DNA of 64,000 nucleotides. Source: Candidatus Nitrotoga sp. M5 (GTDB lineage: Bacteria; Pseudomonadota; Gammaproteobacteria; Burkholderiales; Gallionellaceae). A program made the position numbers and the translations under genes. The notes beneath the pieces were generated by a model that was given only the letters and a program-made list of their open reading frames with translations, made no database searches and was not told the DNA's origin. The DNA is taken from contig NZ_CAKMNW010000001.1 of NCBI RefSeq assembly GCF_927904885.1, positions 146,084-210,083 on the forward strand, read 5' to 3'. Shown piece by piece: positions 33,716 through 43,745 of this stretch (position 1 is its first letter; each line of letters begins with the position of its first letter).

Positions 33716-34978
33716 ATGAATCATCAAATTTGGCAAAGCAACGGTATTGAGGCCCTGCCACAGTTTCTAGCCAGCCTCGCCATTGGCCTGCTGATTGGCC
33801 TGGAACGTGAGCGCAAACCTTCAGCCAAAGCCGGTCTGAGAACCTTCGCGTTGGTTGCGCTGCTGGGTACTCTCACCGCCATGCTCTCCAGCAAAACTGG
33901 CTCCCCTTGGCTGTTGGTTACAGGCTTCTGCATCGTAGGCGTTATGATCATTGCTGCCTATCTCAGAAACCCCACCGAAGAAAACGATCCAGGCACCACC
34001 ACGATTGCCGCTTTGCTGCTGTGTTACGTGCTTGGCGCATTAATCTGGTATGGACAAACTAAATTGGCCGTCATGCTAGCCATAGTCACCACGACCCTGC
34101 TTTACTTCAAACTCGAACTACACGGCATGACGCAACGCTTGGCGCGCCGCGACTTGCTTTCCATCCTGCAGTTTTTGGTACTAACCTTTGTCATCTTTCC
34201 TATCCTGCCAAACCAGAACTTCGGCCCTTATGGGGCATTCAATCCGCATCAGATATGGATGATGGTAGTGCTGATTTCCGGGCTAAGTCTAGCTGGCTAT
34301 GTCGCATTGCACTGGACAGGGCAACGCTATGGCGCACCTCTGCTCGGCTTGCTAGGCGGACTGGCATCCAGTACCGCAACCACATTGGTTTACGCGCGCC
34401 ACGGCAAAACCAGTGAAATCATGTCACGCCTGTCTGCAGTAGTTATCCTCCTTGCCAGCCAAGTCGTACTGTTGCGCTTAACCGTGATAAGTGCAGTAGT
34501 GTCGCCCAGCTTGCTCGTCAAACTATTGCCGGTTATGGGGCTCGGACTCATCTTCGGACTGGGCGCCACCCTGATCGACTGGCGCAAATTGCATACCTCT
34601 TCAAATTTACCTATGCCCGAAACTGCCAATCCGACCGAGATACCTACCGCTCTGGGCTTCGGCCTGCTCTACGCTGCAGTCCTTTTTTTCGCTGCCTGGC
34701 TTTCAGATATCGCCGGTAGCGGGGGGCTGTATGTAGTCGCCTTGATCTCCGGGCTCACCGATGTGGATGCCATCACGCTCTCCAGTCTGCATTTATTTGA
34801 TTTAGATAAACTGAACGATGATCAGGCAGTAACAGCCATCGCCATCGCTTTCCTGTCCAACATGGCATTCAAGTTTGGGCTAGTGGTATTCTTCGGCGGC
34901 ATGACCCTGGCAAAACAGGTCGCAGCAGGATTTTTCGCTATGGGTGCTGGTGTTGTACTTGGCCTTTTTATTCTTTAA
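33716..34978 (+). CDS. MgtC/SapB-DUF4010 family membrane protein
   Basis: 420 aa, about 11-12 hydrophobic helices. The N-terminal MgtC/SapB domain carries LASLAIGLLIGLERERKPSA and AGLRTFALVALLGTLTAML. The C-terminal DUF4010 half has GGLASSTATTLVYARHGK and ISGLTDVDAITLSS. Inner-membrane protein of unknown transport or regulatory role. Start at 33716 with AAGGTGG upstream; the longer frame to 33668 lacks a ribosome site. Confidence 0.88.
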   Translation: MNHQIWQSNGIEALPQFLASLAIGLLIGLERERKPSAKAGLRTFALVALLGTLTAMLSSKTGSPWLLVTGFCIVGVMIIAAYLRNPTEENDPGTTTIAALLLCYVLGALIWYGQTKLAVMLAIVTTTLLYFKLELHGMTQRLARRDLLSILQFLVLTFVIFPILPNQNFGPYGAFNPHQIWMMVVLISGLSLAGYVALHWTGQRYGAPLLGLLGGLASSTATTLVYARHGKTSEIMSRLSAVVILLASQVVLLRLTVISAVVSPSLLVKLLPVMGLGLIFGLGATLIDWRKLHTSSNLPMPETANPTEIPTALGFGLLYAAVLFFAAWLSDIAGSGGLYVVALISGLTDVDAITLSSLHLFDLDKLNDDQAVTAIAIAFLSNMAFKFGLVVFFGGMTLAKQVAAGFFAMGAGVVLGLFIL

Positions 34979-35126
34979 TTGGACTAACGTGTATATCAAA
35001 GCCCCATCCCCGATGATATAGCTTGCCATGTCCACTTCCTTCACTCACTCCGTCAATGAATCGCACGCAAGTTTCGCATTAGCCAGTTGGCTAGCTTGAA
35101 CGACCACCAGCAGGTAATCGTCTACA
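34979..35126. other. Intergenic region downstream of the MgtC gene
   Basis: Nothing recognised before MITE-2 copy B begins at 35127. Confidence 0.35.
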
Positions 35127-35228
35127 GGGCACCTCTATAATCTCAGCCTTCGTCTCAATAGCACGTCACTCGAAAAAATTATCACTTACTTATCAAATCC
35201 ATGCTGTGTTCAATTTTTTGAGGTGCCC
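35127..35228. repeat. MITE-2 copy B (short)
   Basis: GGGCACCTCTATAATCTCAG at the left and TTTTTTGAGGTGCCC at the right form the terminal inverted repeat. The internal CACGTCACTCGAAAAAATTA matches the reverse of copy A's core. 102 bp, an internally deleted form. Confidence 0.7.
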
Positions 35229-35323
35229 TACAGCACATGCTCCTGCCCCAACAGGAGTCTTCACTTAAACTCAGAGCTGAGCTTTCAGATATAATCACCA
35301 CCTTTTCAGCACTCGACAATATA

Positions 35324-36428
35324 ATGGAAGCCGAACAACTCAACACCATCACCCACCAGTTACAGGATCTCCGTGCACGTAGCACTGAACTACGGAGGTA
35401 TCTTTGACGTCGATGGCAAACAAGAACGGCTGGCCGAAGTCGTAATCCTCGCCGAAGACCCTGCCATCTGGCAAGACAACAAACGCTCTCAAGAACTGGG
35501 ACGCGAACGTAAGTTGCTTGAAGGCATTGTTCTCACCCTGAATCAGTTAAATCAAGATCTCGATGATACGGCCGAGCTATTTGAAATGGCGTTGGCGGAA
35601 GATGACGATGCCAGTCTCAACAGCATCGTGCAGGATGTGCAAAAAATGGAAGAGGTGGTGGCGGCCATGGAATTCCGCCGCATGTTTTCCAAGCCCATGG
35701 ATGCCAACAACTGCTTCCTCGACATTCAGGCAGGCTCTGGTGGTACCGAGGCGCAAGACTGGGCTTCGATGCTGCTGCGAATGTACCTGCGCTACTGTGA
35801 AAAGAAAGGCTTCCAAGTAGAAGTACTGGAACAATCCGATGGAGAAGTAGCCGGTATCAAAGGTGCCGTTCTCAAGGTGATTGGCGACTATGCTCATGGC
35901 CATTTACGCACCGAGTCTGGCGTACACCGATTAGTGCGCAAGTCCCCATTCGACTCCGGCAACCGACGCCACACCTCTTTTTCCAGCGTATTCGTCTATC
36001 CTGAAGTGGATGAATCCATCGAAATCGAAATTAATCCAGCAGACCTGCGCGTGGATACCTACCGCGCAAGCGGTGCGGGCGGACAGCACATTAACAAAAC
36101 CGATTCAGCGGTGCGCATCACCCATGCACCCACAGGTATTATTGTGCAATGCCAGAACGACCGCTCACAGCACCGCAACCGCGCCGAAGCGATGGCAATG
36201 CTGAAGTCGCGCATGTATGAAGCTGAGTTGCGTAAACGCAATGCCGAAAAACAGGAAATGGAAGATGGAAAAACTGACATCGGTTGGGGACATCAAATTC
36301 GGTCTTACGTGCTAGATCAATCACGCATCAAGGATCTACGAACCAATGTGGATATCGGCAACACTCAGGGAGTGCTGGATGGCGACCTGGATGAATTTAT
36401 TAGTGCCAGTTTGAAGCAAGGTGTGTAA
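35324..36428 (+). CDS. prfB: Peptide chain release factor 2 (programmed +1 frameshift)
   Basis: RF2 recognises UGA and UAA and triggers peptide release. The first 27 codons run from the ATG at 35324 ([16 protein letters not shown]) to an in-frame TGA at 35405-35407; translation continues in the +1 frame ([12 protein letters not shown]). The frameshift site is classic: GGAGG, three bases, then CTTTGAC. The codon-specificity loop region and the catalytic motif [19 protein letters not shown] (GGQ) are present. The total is about 367 aa, the usual length. The release factor thus autoregulates its own synthesis. Confidence 0.96.
35393..35408 (+). promoter_or_regulatory. prfB: prfB +1 frameshift site
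   Basis: The internal Shine-Dalgarno GGAGG (35394-35398) stands three bases before CTT TGA C. When RF2 is scarce the ribosome slips +1 at CTT, bypassing the TGA. This is the conserved arrangement in most bacteria. Confidence 0.95.
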
Positions 36429-36461
36429 TCAATTGAGCTGGTACGTTTTATTGGAGCTTTA

Positions 36462-36720
36462 GCTGGAGCCAGAACGCTTAGACCAAGCCGCCATCAACAA
36501 CATTGCCGCATGCTAACTGGATCACTACAATAAATTATTGAAAGAATAGCTTAACGAATTGAAGCATGAAATCTATTTACACCGAAAATATGTTCAAAAC
36601 ACAATTTGGCATCCCACCTTTACTCGACTGTCTCCCAGCACCATCATGCGCACTCTCGCCACCGACATAGCCGACGGCCAATGCACCCTCCGCAAATTAA
36701 AAGACAATTAACTCATATCG
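36462..36720 (+). pseudogene. Degraded unknown gene
   Basis: One plus-strand frame reads LEPERLDQAAINNIAAC, stop, LDHYNKLLKE, stop, LNELKHEIYLHRKYVQNTIW. Two single stop codons interrupt an otherwise protein-like frame, and a further fragment (SPSTIMRTLATDIADGQCTL) lies in another frame. No family recognised. It sits in the stretch now separating prfB from lysS. Confidence 0.45.
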
Positions 36721-37145
36721 GCAAGACATCAAGAAGATCAAAGCCTGGCTCAAAGACATGGGCGGCCAAGAATAAATTATATTGGCTACCCTTTTCGGAC
36801 TATGGTGGGCAGTCGAGTGGACTGTGGCAAAGTTTCCACTATAGAGAAACCTATAGCCACGAGTCTATTGTATTTCCAGTATCGCCAATTATGCAGTTGA
36901 TTCGCCGTTGGCTTTTCTGATGGATTTACGGTCTCGGCCTGATAGAATATCAAGAATAAGCTGCGACCATTCATATTCATGACAATCCACATTAGCGGTC
37001 CATAGAGGCGGGCAAGGCCGTTGACGCTGGCCGAAAACTGAATTAGCTTTAGACGTTATTCGCTTTTCAGCTTACTGAGCCTGCTTTGTAGTTTATATTT
37101 CAGGTTTTTTAAAAACCATCCACCAGAACAAGATTTCTCCAATAT
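36721..37145. other. Intergenic region before the DUF3301 gene
   Basis: About 425 bases; no gene, hairpin or repeat identified. Confidence 0.35.
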
Positions 37146-37463
37146 ATGGATATGATAAGTATATTTTTCCTGCTGTTTTTAGCCGCGTTGGGGTGGTTCT
37201 GGTTTGACAGTCTGCGCGCCCTTGAGATCGCCAGAAATATGGGGAAGCATGTCTGCCGCAATTATAATTTGCAGTTTCTCGACGACACGGTCGCTAACAT
37301 CGGGCTGGCTCTGGTTCGCGACAAGACTGGGCGAAGGGTGTTGCGACGCACTTATCGTTTCCTATTTACCGAGACAGGGAACACCCGGCTTGAAGGCCGA
37401 CTGGTCTTGCTTGGTGACAAAGTCGAGTCCGTAACAATGGAGCCCTATCGAATAATGCCCTGA
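37146..37463 (+). CDS. DUF3301-domain membrane protein
   Basis: 105 aa. One N-terminal transmembrane helix (ISIFFLLFLAALGWFWFDSL) and a cytoplasmic or periplasmic domain with RALEIARNMGKHVCRNYNLQFLDD and TYRFLFTETGNTRLEGRLVL, the DUF3301 pattern. Function unknown; widespread in beta- and gammaproteobacteria. Starts at 37146 and 37152 are equally possible and no clear ribosome site is visible. Confidence 0.82.
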   Translation: MDMISIFFLLFLAALGWFWFDSLRALEIARNMGKHVCRNYNLQFLDDTVANIGLALVRDKTGRRVLRRTYRFLFTETGNTRLEGRLVLLGDKVESVTMEPYRIMP

Positions 37464-37913
37464 ACAAATATCCTTAAAATAAACCCGCATACTTCTCCAC
37501 TACTGGCAGTCTCATACTGCCATATCATGAATCAACATACCTTAACTCCCTCCTTGAATCACTTAAAGGGTCTCGATTAACCTCAGTTTAAAAGCTCGGC
37601 TCAACAACGTAAAGTACGTGGCTGGCGAACTCAGTGCATGCAGTATGTCTTCTCTAAACTCCAATTTTTAATTTCAATTATAAATTCAGCACGCACTTTA
37701 TTTAATTATTACTATTTATTGTATGAATTGACTACTTATACAAATCACCGTATCAGCCTGTTTTATGTAACTAATAACAAATTGACTGCATTAATATTAC
37801 TTAATAAAACACACTGACTCTACAACAATAGTTATATTATGTGACGATAAAACTTGAGAATTGACAAGCTGTCAGCCGCCGTTTTAGCACTACGGTATCG
37901 GTATAAAGCGTAG
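37464..37913. other. AT-rich intergenic region
   Basis: About 450 bases with no gene. It should hold the promoter of the GGDEF-EAL gene, but no clear consensus was picked out. Confidence 0.35.
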
Positions 37914-40553
37914 ATGGAACGAAGTTCAAATATGAAATCAAATAAAATCCGTAAAAAAACAATTCCAAAAATCATACTGGTACTAGTCTCATTTTTTGCG
38001 GTTTTTATTACTTTCAGCCTCTACGTCATCAGCGAAAAAAATATTGATCGCGCAAACGAACAACGGCTAATTTCCTTTCAGTTGGCGGATCAAATGCGCC
38101 ACAGCACAAATGATTTAACCCGTATGGCCAGAGCCTTCGTGGTAATCGGTGACCCCCGCTACAAGAAATACTATCAGGACATACTTGACATACGTAACGG
38201 CAAAAAAGCGAGGCCAAAGGGATATTTTTACAGCTACTGGATCACGGTTCTCGCAGATCATCCATCACCAAGCCCAGAAAATGAGCAGGCGATTTCCTTA
38301 TTGGAATTGATGCATCAGTTCGGTTTTCCTGATATGGAACTAGAAAAACTGACTGAAGCCAAATTGAATTCGGACCGTTTGGCCTCATTGGAGTTGACAG
38401 CGATGGAACTGGCTGAGTCCGTTGGACCGGGCTCGGAAGTTAAGCATGCTCGAGCGCGTCTGATGCTGCATGATAAAAATTATTATCAGATCAAAGCAAC
38501 AATAATGCTTCCCTTAAACGATGCTTATCGTTTGGTACAGCAAAGAACGCTTGATACCGTCCATCATGCAGAACGCCTCGCCTTGATATTCCGGTTGATA
38601 TTCATCACGATCACACTTGGGGCGATCTTCATGCTCTGGCGAACTTATGTTGGCTTGCGCGCAACACTGGGTGGTTCTGCTGATGAAATCCACAAACATT
38701 TAGTTCGAATTGGCAACGGCGATCTTTCTATTGACATCACGGTTAAGCCTGGGATGGAAAACAGCGTACTGGCTACTTTGTCCGAAATGCAAAACAAGTT
38801 GCATGTCAATGAGGTTCAGCGCAAGCATGCGGAGGCCGAGCTTCGTATTGCCGCTGTGGCTTTTGAATCTCAGGAAAGCTTGATGATTACCGATTCGAAT
38901 AACATTATCCTGCGAGTCAACCGAGCATTTTGCGAGAGCTCAGGCTATACGGCTGAAGAAATTATTGGGAAAAAACCGTGCATACTTAACTCTGATCGCC
39001 ACAATGCTGACTTCTACCACGCTATGTGGAAGACCATACATGATACGGGAACATGGCAGGGAGAAATCTGGGGCCAACGCAAAAATGCTGAAGTTTATCC
39101 AAAATTACTCACCATCAGCGCTGTCAAAAACAGCGAAGGAATTGTCACTCACTATGTCGGGTCACATATAGATATTACGGAACGCAAGTTGACTGAAGAA
39201 AAAATAACTGAGTTAGCCTTCTTTGATTCCCTTACTCATTTACCCAACCGCACACTTCTACAAGATCGCCTGAACCATGCCATGATTGCTAGTAACCGAA
39301 ATAAATCTTTCGGCGCTGTGCTGTTCCTCGACCTCGATCAATTCAAGATGCTAAACGACACATCGGGCCATGACAAGGGTGATCTGCTGCTACAACAAGT
39401 AGCGCAACGTATCACTGCTAGCATACGCGAAACTGACACAGTAGCGAGGATGGGCGGTGATGAATTCGTTGTGGTCCTGGAAGATTTGGCCAGCACATCT
39501 CAGGAGGCAGCCACCCAGACAAAACTTGTAGGCATGAAAATTCTAAATGCCATCAATCAACCCTATCAACTTAATGGCGTTCATCACCGCAATTCGGCGA
39601 GTCTTGGTGTCACATTGTTCCATGGCTATGAAACACCCATTGACGATTTGCTGAAGCAAGCCGACCTCGCGATGTACAAATCAAAGGCAATGGGACGCAA
39701 TGCCTTGCATTTCTTTGACCAAAGCATGCAGACGATCATTGTTGAGCGTGCTGCCATGGAAGTGGATTTGCGTACAGCGATTCAGGACAATCAGCTGGTG
39801 CTGTACTATCAGGCTCAGGTAGTCAGCGATGGTCGTGTTACGGGCGCCGAAGTTCTGGTGCGCTGGCGGCATCCACAACGCGGCATGCTGTCACCTGCCG
39901 AATTTATCCCGCTCTCTGAAGAAACTGGGGTGATCTTGCCTTTGGGCCAATGGATACTGGAAACCACCTGCGCCAAACTGGCGCTATGGGCCACTCGGCC
40001 CGAAATGTCACATCTCACGATAGCTGTAAATGTTAGTGCCCAGCAGATCCACGAAACTAATTTTGTGGACAAAATAATGGCGACAATCCGACAAACAGGC
40101 GCCAATCCGAATCGACTCAAGCTGGAACTGACTGAGAACCTGCTGGCGGAGAATGTTGAGAACGTTATCGAAAAAATGTTAGCTCTGAAAGCCCACGGTG
40201 TAAGTTTTTCGCTGGACGATTTCGGAACCGGCTATTCCTCGATTACCTACTTGCAGCGTCTGCCGCTGGATCAGTTGAAGATCGACAAGTCATTTGTGCG
40301 CGACGTTCTCAGCGATCCCAACGATGCTGCCGTAGCCCAGGCTATCGTGGCACTTGCTCAGAGCTTAGGATTGGAGGTGATCGCTGAGGGAGTTGAAACT
40401 GAACAGCAGCGCGACTTTTTAACCAGTATAGGCTGCCATGCCTACCAAGGCTATTTCTTCAGCCAACCGATGCCAGTCGAGGGCTTTGAGGAATTTTCAA
40501 AGTGCGCTGTATTACACATCACTGACAGCCTGCAATGTCGTAAAATAGGATAA
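37914..40553 (+). CDS. Membrane-bound PAS-GGDEF-EAL cyclic-di-GMP protein
   Basis: 879 aa. Transmembrane helices at about 18-40 and 220-243 enclose a periplasmic sensor (about 180 aa). There follow a HAMP-like segment, a PAS domain (about 305-425, SLMITDSNNIILRVNRAFCE and ending HIDITERK), a GGDEF cyclase domain with VARMGGDEFVVVLEDL (active-site motif intact), and an EAL phosphodiesterase domain with AEVLVRWRHPQRG (EVL variant), ELTENLL, SLDDFGTGYSS, LKIDKSFV and EGVET. It probably sets local c-di-GMP in response to a periplasmic signal. Either activity may dominate. Alternative start at 37932. Confidence 0.92.
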   Translation: MERSSNMKSNKIRKKTIPKIILVLVSFFAVFITFSLYVISEKNIDRANEQRLISFQLADQMRHSTNDLTRMARAFVVIGDPRYKKYYQDILDIRNGKKARPKGYFYSYWITVLADHPSPSPENEQAISLLELMHQFGFPDMELEKLTEAKLNSDRLASLELTAMELAESVGPGSEVKHARARLMLHDKNYYQIKATIMLPLNDAYRLVQQRTLDTVHHAERLALIFRLIFITITLGAIFMLWRTYVGLRATLGGSADEIHKHLVRIGNGDLSIDITVKPGMENSVLATLSEMQNKLHVNEVQRKHAEAELRIAAVAFESQESLMITDSNNIILRVNRAFCESSGYTAEEIIGKKPCILNSDRHNADFYHAMWKTIHDTGTWQGEIWGQRKNAEVYPKLLTISAVKNSEGIVTHYVGSHIDITERKLTEEKITELAFFDSLTHLPNRTLLQDRLNHAMIASNRNKSFGAVLFLDLDQFKMLNDTSGHDKGDLLLQQVAQRITASIRETDTVARMGGDEFVVVLEDLASTSQEAATQTKLVGMKILNAINQPYQLNGVHHRNSASLGVTLFHGYETPIDDLLKQADLAMYKSKAMGRNALHFFDQSMQTIIVERAAMEVDLRTAIQDNQLVLYYQAQVVSDGRVTGAEVLVRWRHPQRGMLSPAEFIPLSEETGVILPLGQWILETTCAKLALWATRPEMSHLTIAVNVSAQQIHETNFVDKIMATIRQTGANPNRLKLELTENLLAENVENVIEKMLALKAHGVSFSLDDFGTGYSSITYLQRLPLDQLKIDKSFVRDVLSDPNDAAVAQAIVALAQSLGLEVIAEGVETEQQRDFLTSIGCHAYQGYFFSQPMPVEGFEEFSKCAVLHITDSLQCRKIG

Positions 40554-40557
40554 TCAG

Positions 40558-40637
40558 GAATTTCACCGCAAGGTGAAAGCTCACAACACCCAACCTCCTC
40601 AGCGAATTTTCACTACGATTCTTTAAATCCGACAGTC
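40558..40637. repeat. MITE-1 copy c (right half)
   Basis: TTTCACCGCAAGGTGAAAGC and CAGCGAATTTTCACTACGAT, ending ATCCGACAG, correspond to the right half of copies a and b. No left terminal repeat is seen. Confidence 0.6.
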
Positions 40638-40746
40638 TGCCAGTCAGTCTAGCTTCTGCTTGTAAATCCCACAGAATCAGACCAAAATGTTTACATTGTT
40701 TGCTATAAAAAAAATTATTTATTAACAACGCAGATGGTAGGTAAAT

Positions 40747-41580
40747 ATGAAAAACATCATATCGATACACGAAAAAAGAATTCATGGCGAATTTCAAATT
40801 ACGATCGCTCGCAAGCTGCGTGCTTGCTTGAGCGCGATGATGGCACTTGCATTTTTTCTTGTACCGCCTATGGCCAACTCGACGGGCTTTACTGTCTATA
40901 CCACAATCTCACCGATGACTGGTTTATGGTGGAATCAGGATGAATCCGGCTGGGGTGTTGGACTTACTCAACAATTTAGTGTGATTTTCGCTACACTTTA
41001 TACCTTCGACTTTGAGGGGAGACCCACGTGGTATGTCGCGTCCAATTGTGTAGTGGCAGCCGATGGTTGCACTGGCGATTTATATACAGTGACGAGGGGC
41101 GCAGCGCTGACACTTCCATGGAGCGGTGCTAATAAGATTGTAACCAAGGTTGGAACGATTAATTTTGCGTTTACAGATACCAATACTGGCACGATGAATT
41201 ACACGATCAACGATGTATCAGGATCGAAGACGATTACAAGGCAGGTGTTTGCCACTGAACCGATACAGACAGGTCGCATTCCTTTTGACTTCCAGGGTAT
41301 CCGAATCAACTCCATGGAATTCAGACCTATTACTGGAGTACTTTGTCAGACTACGTTGTCATTTACAAATTTGAGCGATGTCTCAGTTTCTCCAACCCTT
41401 TCCTTCGATGTAATAGTCAATGGTGTAAAAACGGGCCAAGTGCCTTTCCTCACATTTGGGCTTGCGCCCGGCGCTACGGCAACTGAAATCGCGCAACCGA
41501 TAATTAATAGCAATGGCTCCTATATCGCATGCGGAACCTTCACGCTCCAGTTCAATCCGTCCGCCAGTCAAATACAATAA
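40747..41580 (+). CDS. Secreted hypothetical protein with GLWWN-type repeat
   Basis: 277 aa. A signal peptide with an unusually long N-region (cleavage after about residue 44, PPMANS). The mature part starts with GLWWNQDESGWGVGLTQQFS, FATLYTFDFEGRPTWYVAS, a pattern I recognise from many uncharacterised beta/gammaproteobacterial exported proteins, followed by a Thr/Asn/Ser-rich beta domain. Four cysteines (NCVVAADGC, VLCQTT, IACGTF) could form disulfides. AGGTAAAT precedes the ATG. No function known. Confidence 0.75.
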   Translation: MKNIISIHEKRIHGEFQITIARKLRACLSAMMALAFFLVPPMANSTGFTVYTTISPMTGLWWNQDESGWGVGLTQQFSVIFATLYTFDFEGRPTWYVASNCVVAADGCTGDLYTVTRGAALTLPWSGANKIVTKVGTINFAFTDTNTGTMNYTINDVSGSKTITRQVFATEPIQTGRIPFDFQGIRINSMEFRPITGVLCQTTLSFTNLSDVSVSPTLSFDVIVNGVKTGQVPFLTFGLAPGATATEIAQPIINSNGSYIACGTFTLQFNPSASQIQ

Positions 41581-41964
41581 ACCGACTGTATAATGACGAC
41601 GACTTAACAAGTTTAAAATTCTGTTATTTGAAACAATCGCCCACAAGCTGAATATAAGGACGATCACGTAAATAAAAACGGTTCAGACCTCGATTTGTAT
41701 TTCATGGTAGTTCACGTCGAATTCAGACCGTGCATATCCGAAGTTGACCTGACTTCATTGAAATTTTTCAGCTGTGCCGCGAGAAATTTTCCATGTCCTG
41801 ATTTACGCTGTTAAAATTTGTATGACGATTATGTGCAAAGCATTTTGACGCTCGCCCCTAGTCTCATGTCCATTGCTTAAATTGCAGGAAATGAGGCATT
41901 CGTGCCACAATCCTGCGCATGTAGAAGCACTCCTAAATTATTGACCCTAATCTATCCGAACATA
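41581..41964. other. Intergenic region upstream of lysS
   Basis: About 380 bases, AT-rich, no gene or repeat recognised. The frame open from 41902 upstream of lysS is probably not translated. Confidence 0.4.
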
Positions 41965-43470
41965 ATGACTACCGAACCAACTACCCCTCAGCAAGACGAA
42001 AATCAAATTATCACCGAGCGCCGCGCCAAACTCACTACACTTCGCAAAGAATGTATCGCTTTTCCGAATGACTTCGAGCGCAAAAATTTTGCTGGTGATT
42101 TGCATGCTGCTTATGGAACACTGAGTCACGATGAACTGGAAACAGCACATGTCAGCGTAACTGTAGCCGGGCGCATGATGTTGAAGCGTGTAATGGGCAA
42201 AGCCAGCTTTGCCACCGTGCATGACATGAGTGGACGCATTCAGCTGTTCATTAACAATAGCGATACCGGCGAAGTAGCACATGATGCGTTCAAGCACTAT
42301 GATCTTGGCGACATTCTTGGTGCAACAGGTGCACTGTTTAAAACCAAGACCGGTGAACTTTCCGTTCGTGTAACCGCACTACGTCTATTGACTAAATCGT
42401 TACGCCCGTTACCGGAAAAGTTTCACGGTCTGAGCGACCAAGAACAAAAATACCGTCAACGGCATGTGGATCTCATTACCAATGAGGATACACGCAATAC
42501 ATTTATCATCCGCTCTAAGGTAATCCAGGCTATACGGGAATTTTTTATACGTCACGATTATCTCGAAGTCGAAACACCTATGATGCATACCATTCCGGGT
42601 GGCGCATCGGCTAAGCCCTTTACCACGCATCACAATGCCTTGGATATGCAACTATATCTTCGCATCGCGCCTGAGCTTTATCTTAAGCGGCTGGTCGTGG
42701 GCGGTTTTGAGAAAGTATTCGAAATCAACCGAAACTTTCGCAACGAGGGACTTTCAACACGACATAACCCCGAGTTCACCATGATCGAGTTTTATGAAGC
42801 CTATCGGGATTATCGTTATCTGATGGACTTCACTGAGAAGTTGTTCAGTGAAGTGGCGCGCAAGGTACTGGGTACCACTGTGGTCTCCTATCAGGGGCGT
42901 GAGCTTGATTTGGGAAAACCGTTTCATCGCTTGACAATTGCACAGGCAATTCAGAAATATCATCCACAGTTTTCTGACGAGCAGTTGAACGATCGCGATT
43001 TTCTAATCAGCGAATTACAAAGCCTGAAGGCCAAGCACAGGACAGCGGATGGCGTAGGCGGACTGCAACTTTCATTGTTTGAAGAGCTGACCGAGCATCA
43101 GTTATTTGAGCCAACTTTTATTATTGACTACCCTGCAGAAGTCTCACCATTGGCACGCCGAAGCGATACTTTCCCGGAAATTACCGAACGTTTTGAACTG
43201 TTTATGGTTGGACGCGAAATCGCCAATGGCTTCTCCGAGTTAAATGACCCGGAAGACCAAGAAGCGCGTTTTGATGCACAGGTAACAGCTAGGGAGGCAG
43301 GTGACGAAGAAGCCATGTTCAAGGATAGCGATTACATTCGCGCACTGGAATATGGCCTGCCGCCCACCGCAGGGGAAGGGATCGGTATTGACCGACTGGT
43401 GATGCTGCTCACCAATAGCCCCAGCATCCGCGATGTAATTTTATTTCCGCAAATGCGTCCCGAAAGATAA
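41965..43470 (+). CDS. lysS: Lysyl-tRNA synthetase (class II)
   Basis: 501 aa; charges tRNA-Lys. N-terminal OB-fold anticodon domain ([19 protein letters not shown]), then class II motif 1 ([15 protein letters not shown]), motif 2 ([20 protein letters not shown]) and motif 3 ([11 protein letters not shown]). The ATG at 41965 ([10 protein letters not shown]) fits family starts; the frame is open to 41902. lysS usually follows prfB directly; here about 5.5 kb separates them. Confidence 0.96.
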   Translation: MTTEPTTPQQDENQIITERRAKLTTLRKECIAFPNDFERKNFAGDLHAAYGTLSHDELETAHVSVTVAGRMMLKRVMGKASFATVHDMSGRIQLFINNSDTGEVAHDAFKHYDLGDILGATGALFKTKTGELSVRVTALRLLTKSLRPLPEKFHGLSDQEQKYRQRHVDLITNEDTRNTFIIRSKVIQAIREFFIRHDYLEVETPMMHTIPGGASAKPFTTHHNALDMQLYLRIAPELYLKRLVVGGFEKVFEINRNFRNEGLSTRHNPEFTMIEFYEAYRDYRYLMDFTEKLFSEVARKVLGTTVVSYQGRELDLGKPFHRLTIAQAIQKYHPQFSDEQLNDRDFLISELQSLKAKHRTADGVGGLQLSLFEELTEHQLFEPTFIIDYPAEVSPLARRSDTFPEITERFELFMVGREIANGFSELNDPEDQEARFDAQVTAREAGDEEAMFKDSDYIRALEYGLPPTAGEGIGIDRLVMLLTNSPSIRDVILFPQMRPER

Positions 43471-43624
43471 CCAAACATTTGCATTGGTACAATTGAATAA
43501 ATGTGCCCTGTTGGACGAAGAACCAGAACGAATAGCTCCGTTATTTGCGGCAGTCCCATAATCAGTGATAGCCGATATCGTATATCGACAGCTGAGCTGA
43601 ACTAGTGTGGTGCGCCAATTAAAA

Positions 43625-43645
43625 ATCCCCGGCTAAGCCGGGGAT
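43625..43645 (-). terminator. Terminator for the Sel1-repeat gene
   Basis: 9-bp perfect stem ATCCCCGGC / GCCGGGGAT with a 3-nt loop. On the minus strand it is followed by TTTTTAA, so it terminates the gene at 43746-44669; lysS transcripts from the other side may use it less well. Confidence 0.75.
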
Positions 43646-43745
43646 ATACCTCAGTAAATTAATTGCTGGGCACAATCCAATTATTTCTTTACCAATTCAA
43701 GATGAGTCTTAAGTTAATAGGCATACTCACAACTGATGTGAATTG

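Noticed and set aside
35373..35405. Start of prfB at the ATG in the +1 frame
   Set aside because: The 27-codon zero-frame leader with the frameshift signal explains the gene; an internal start would lose the N-terminus.
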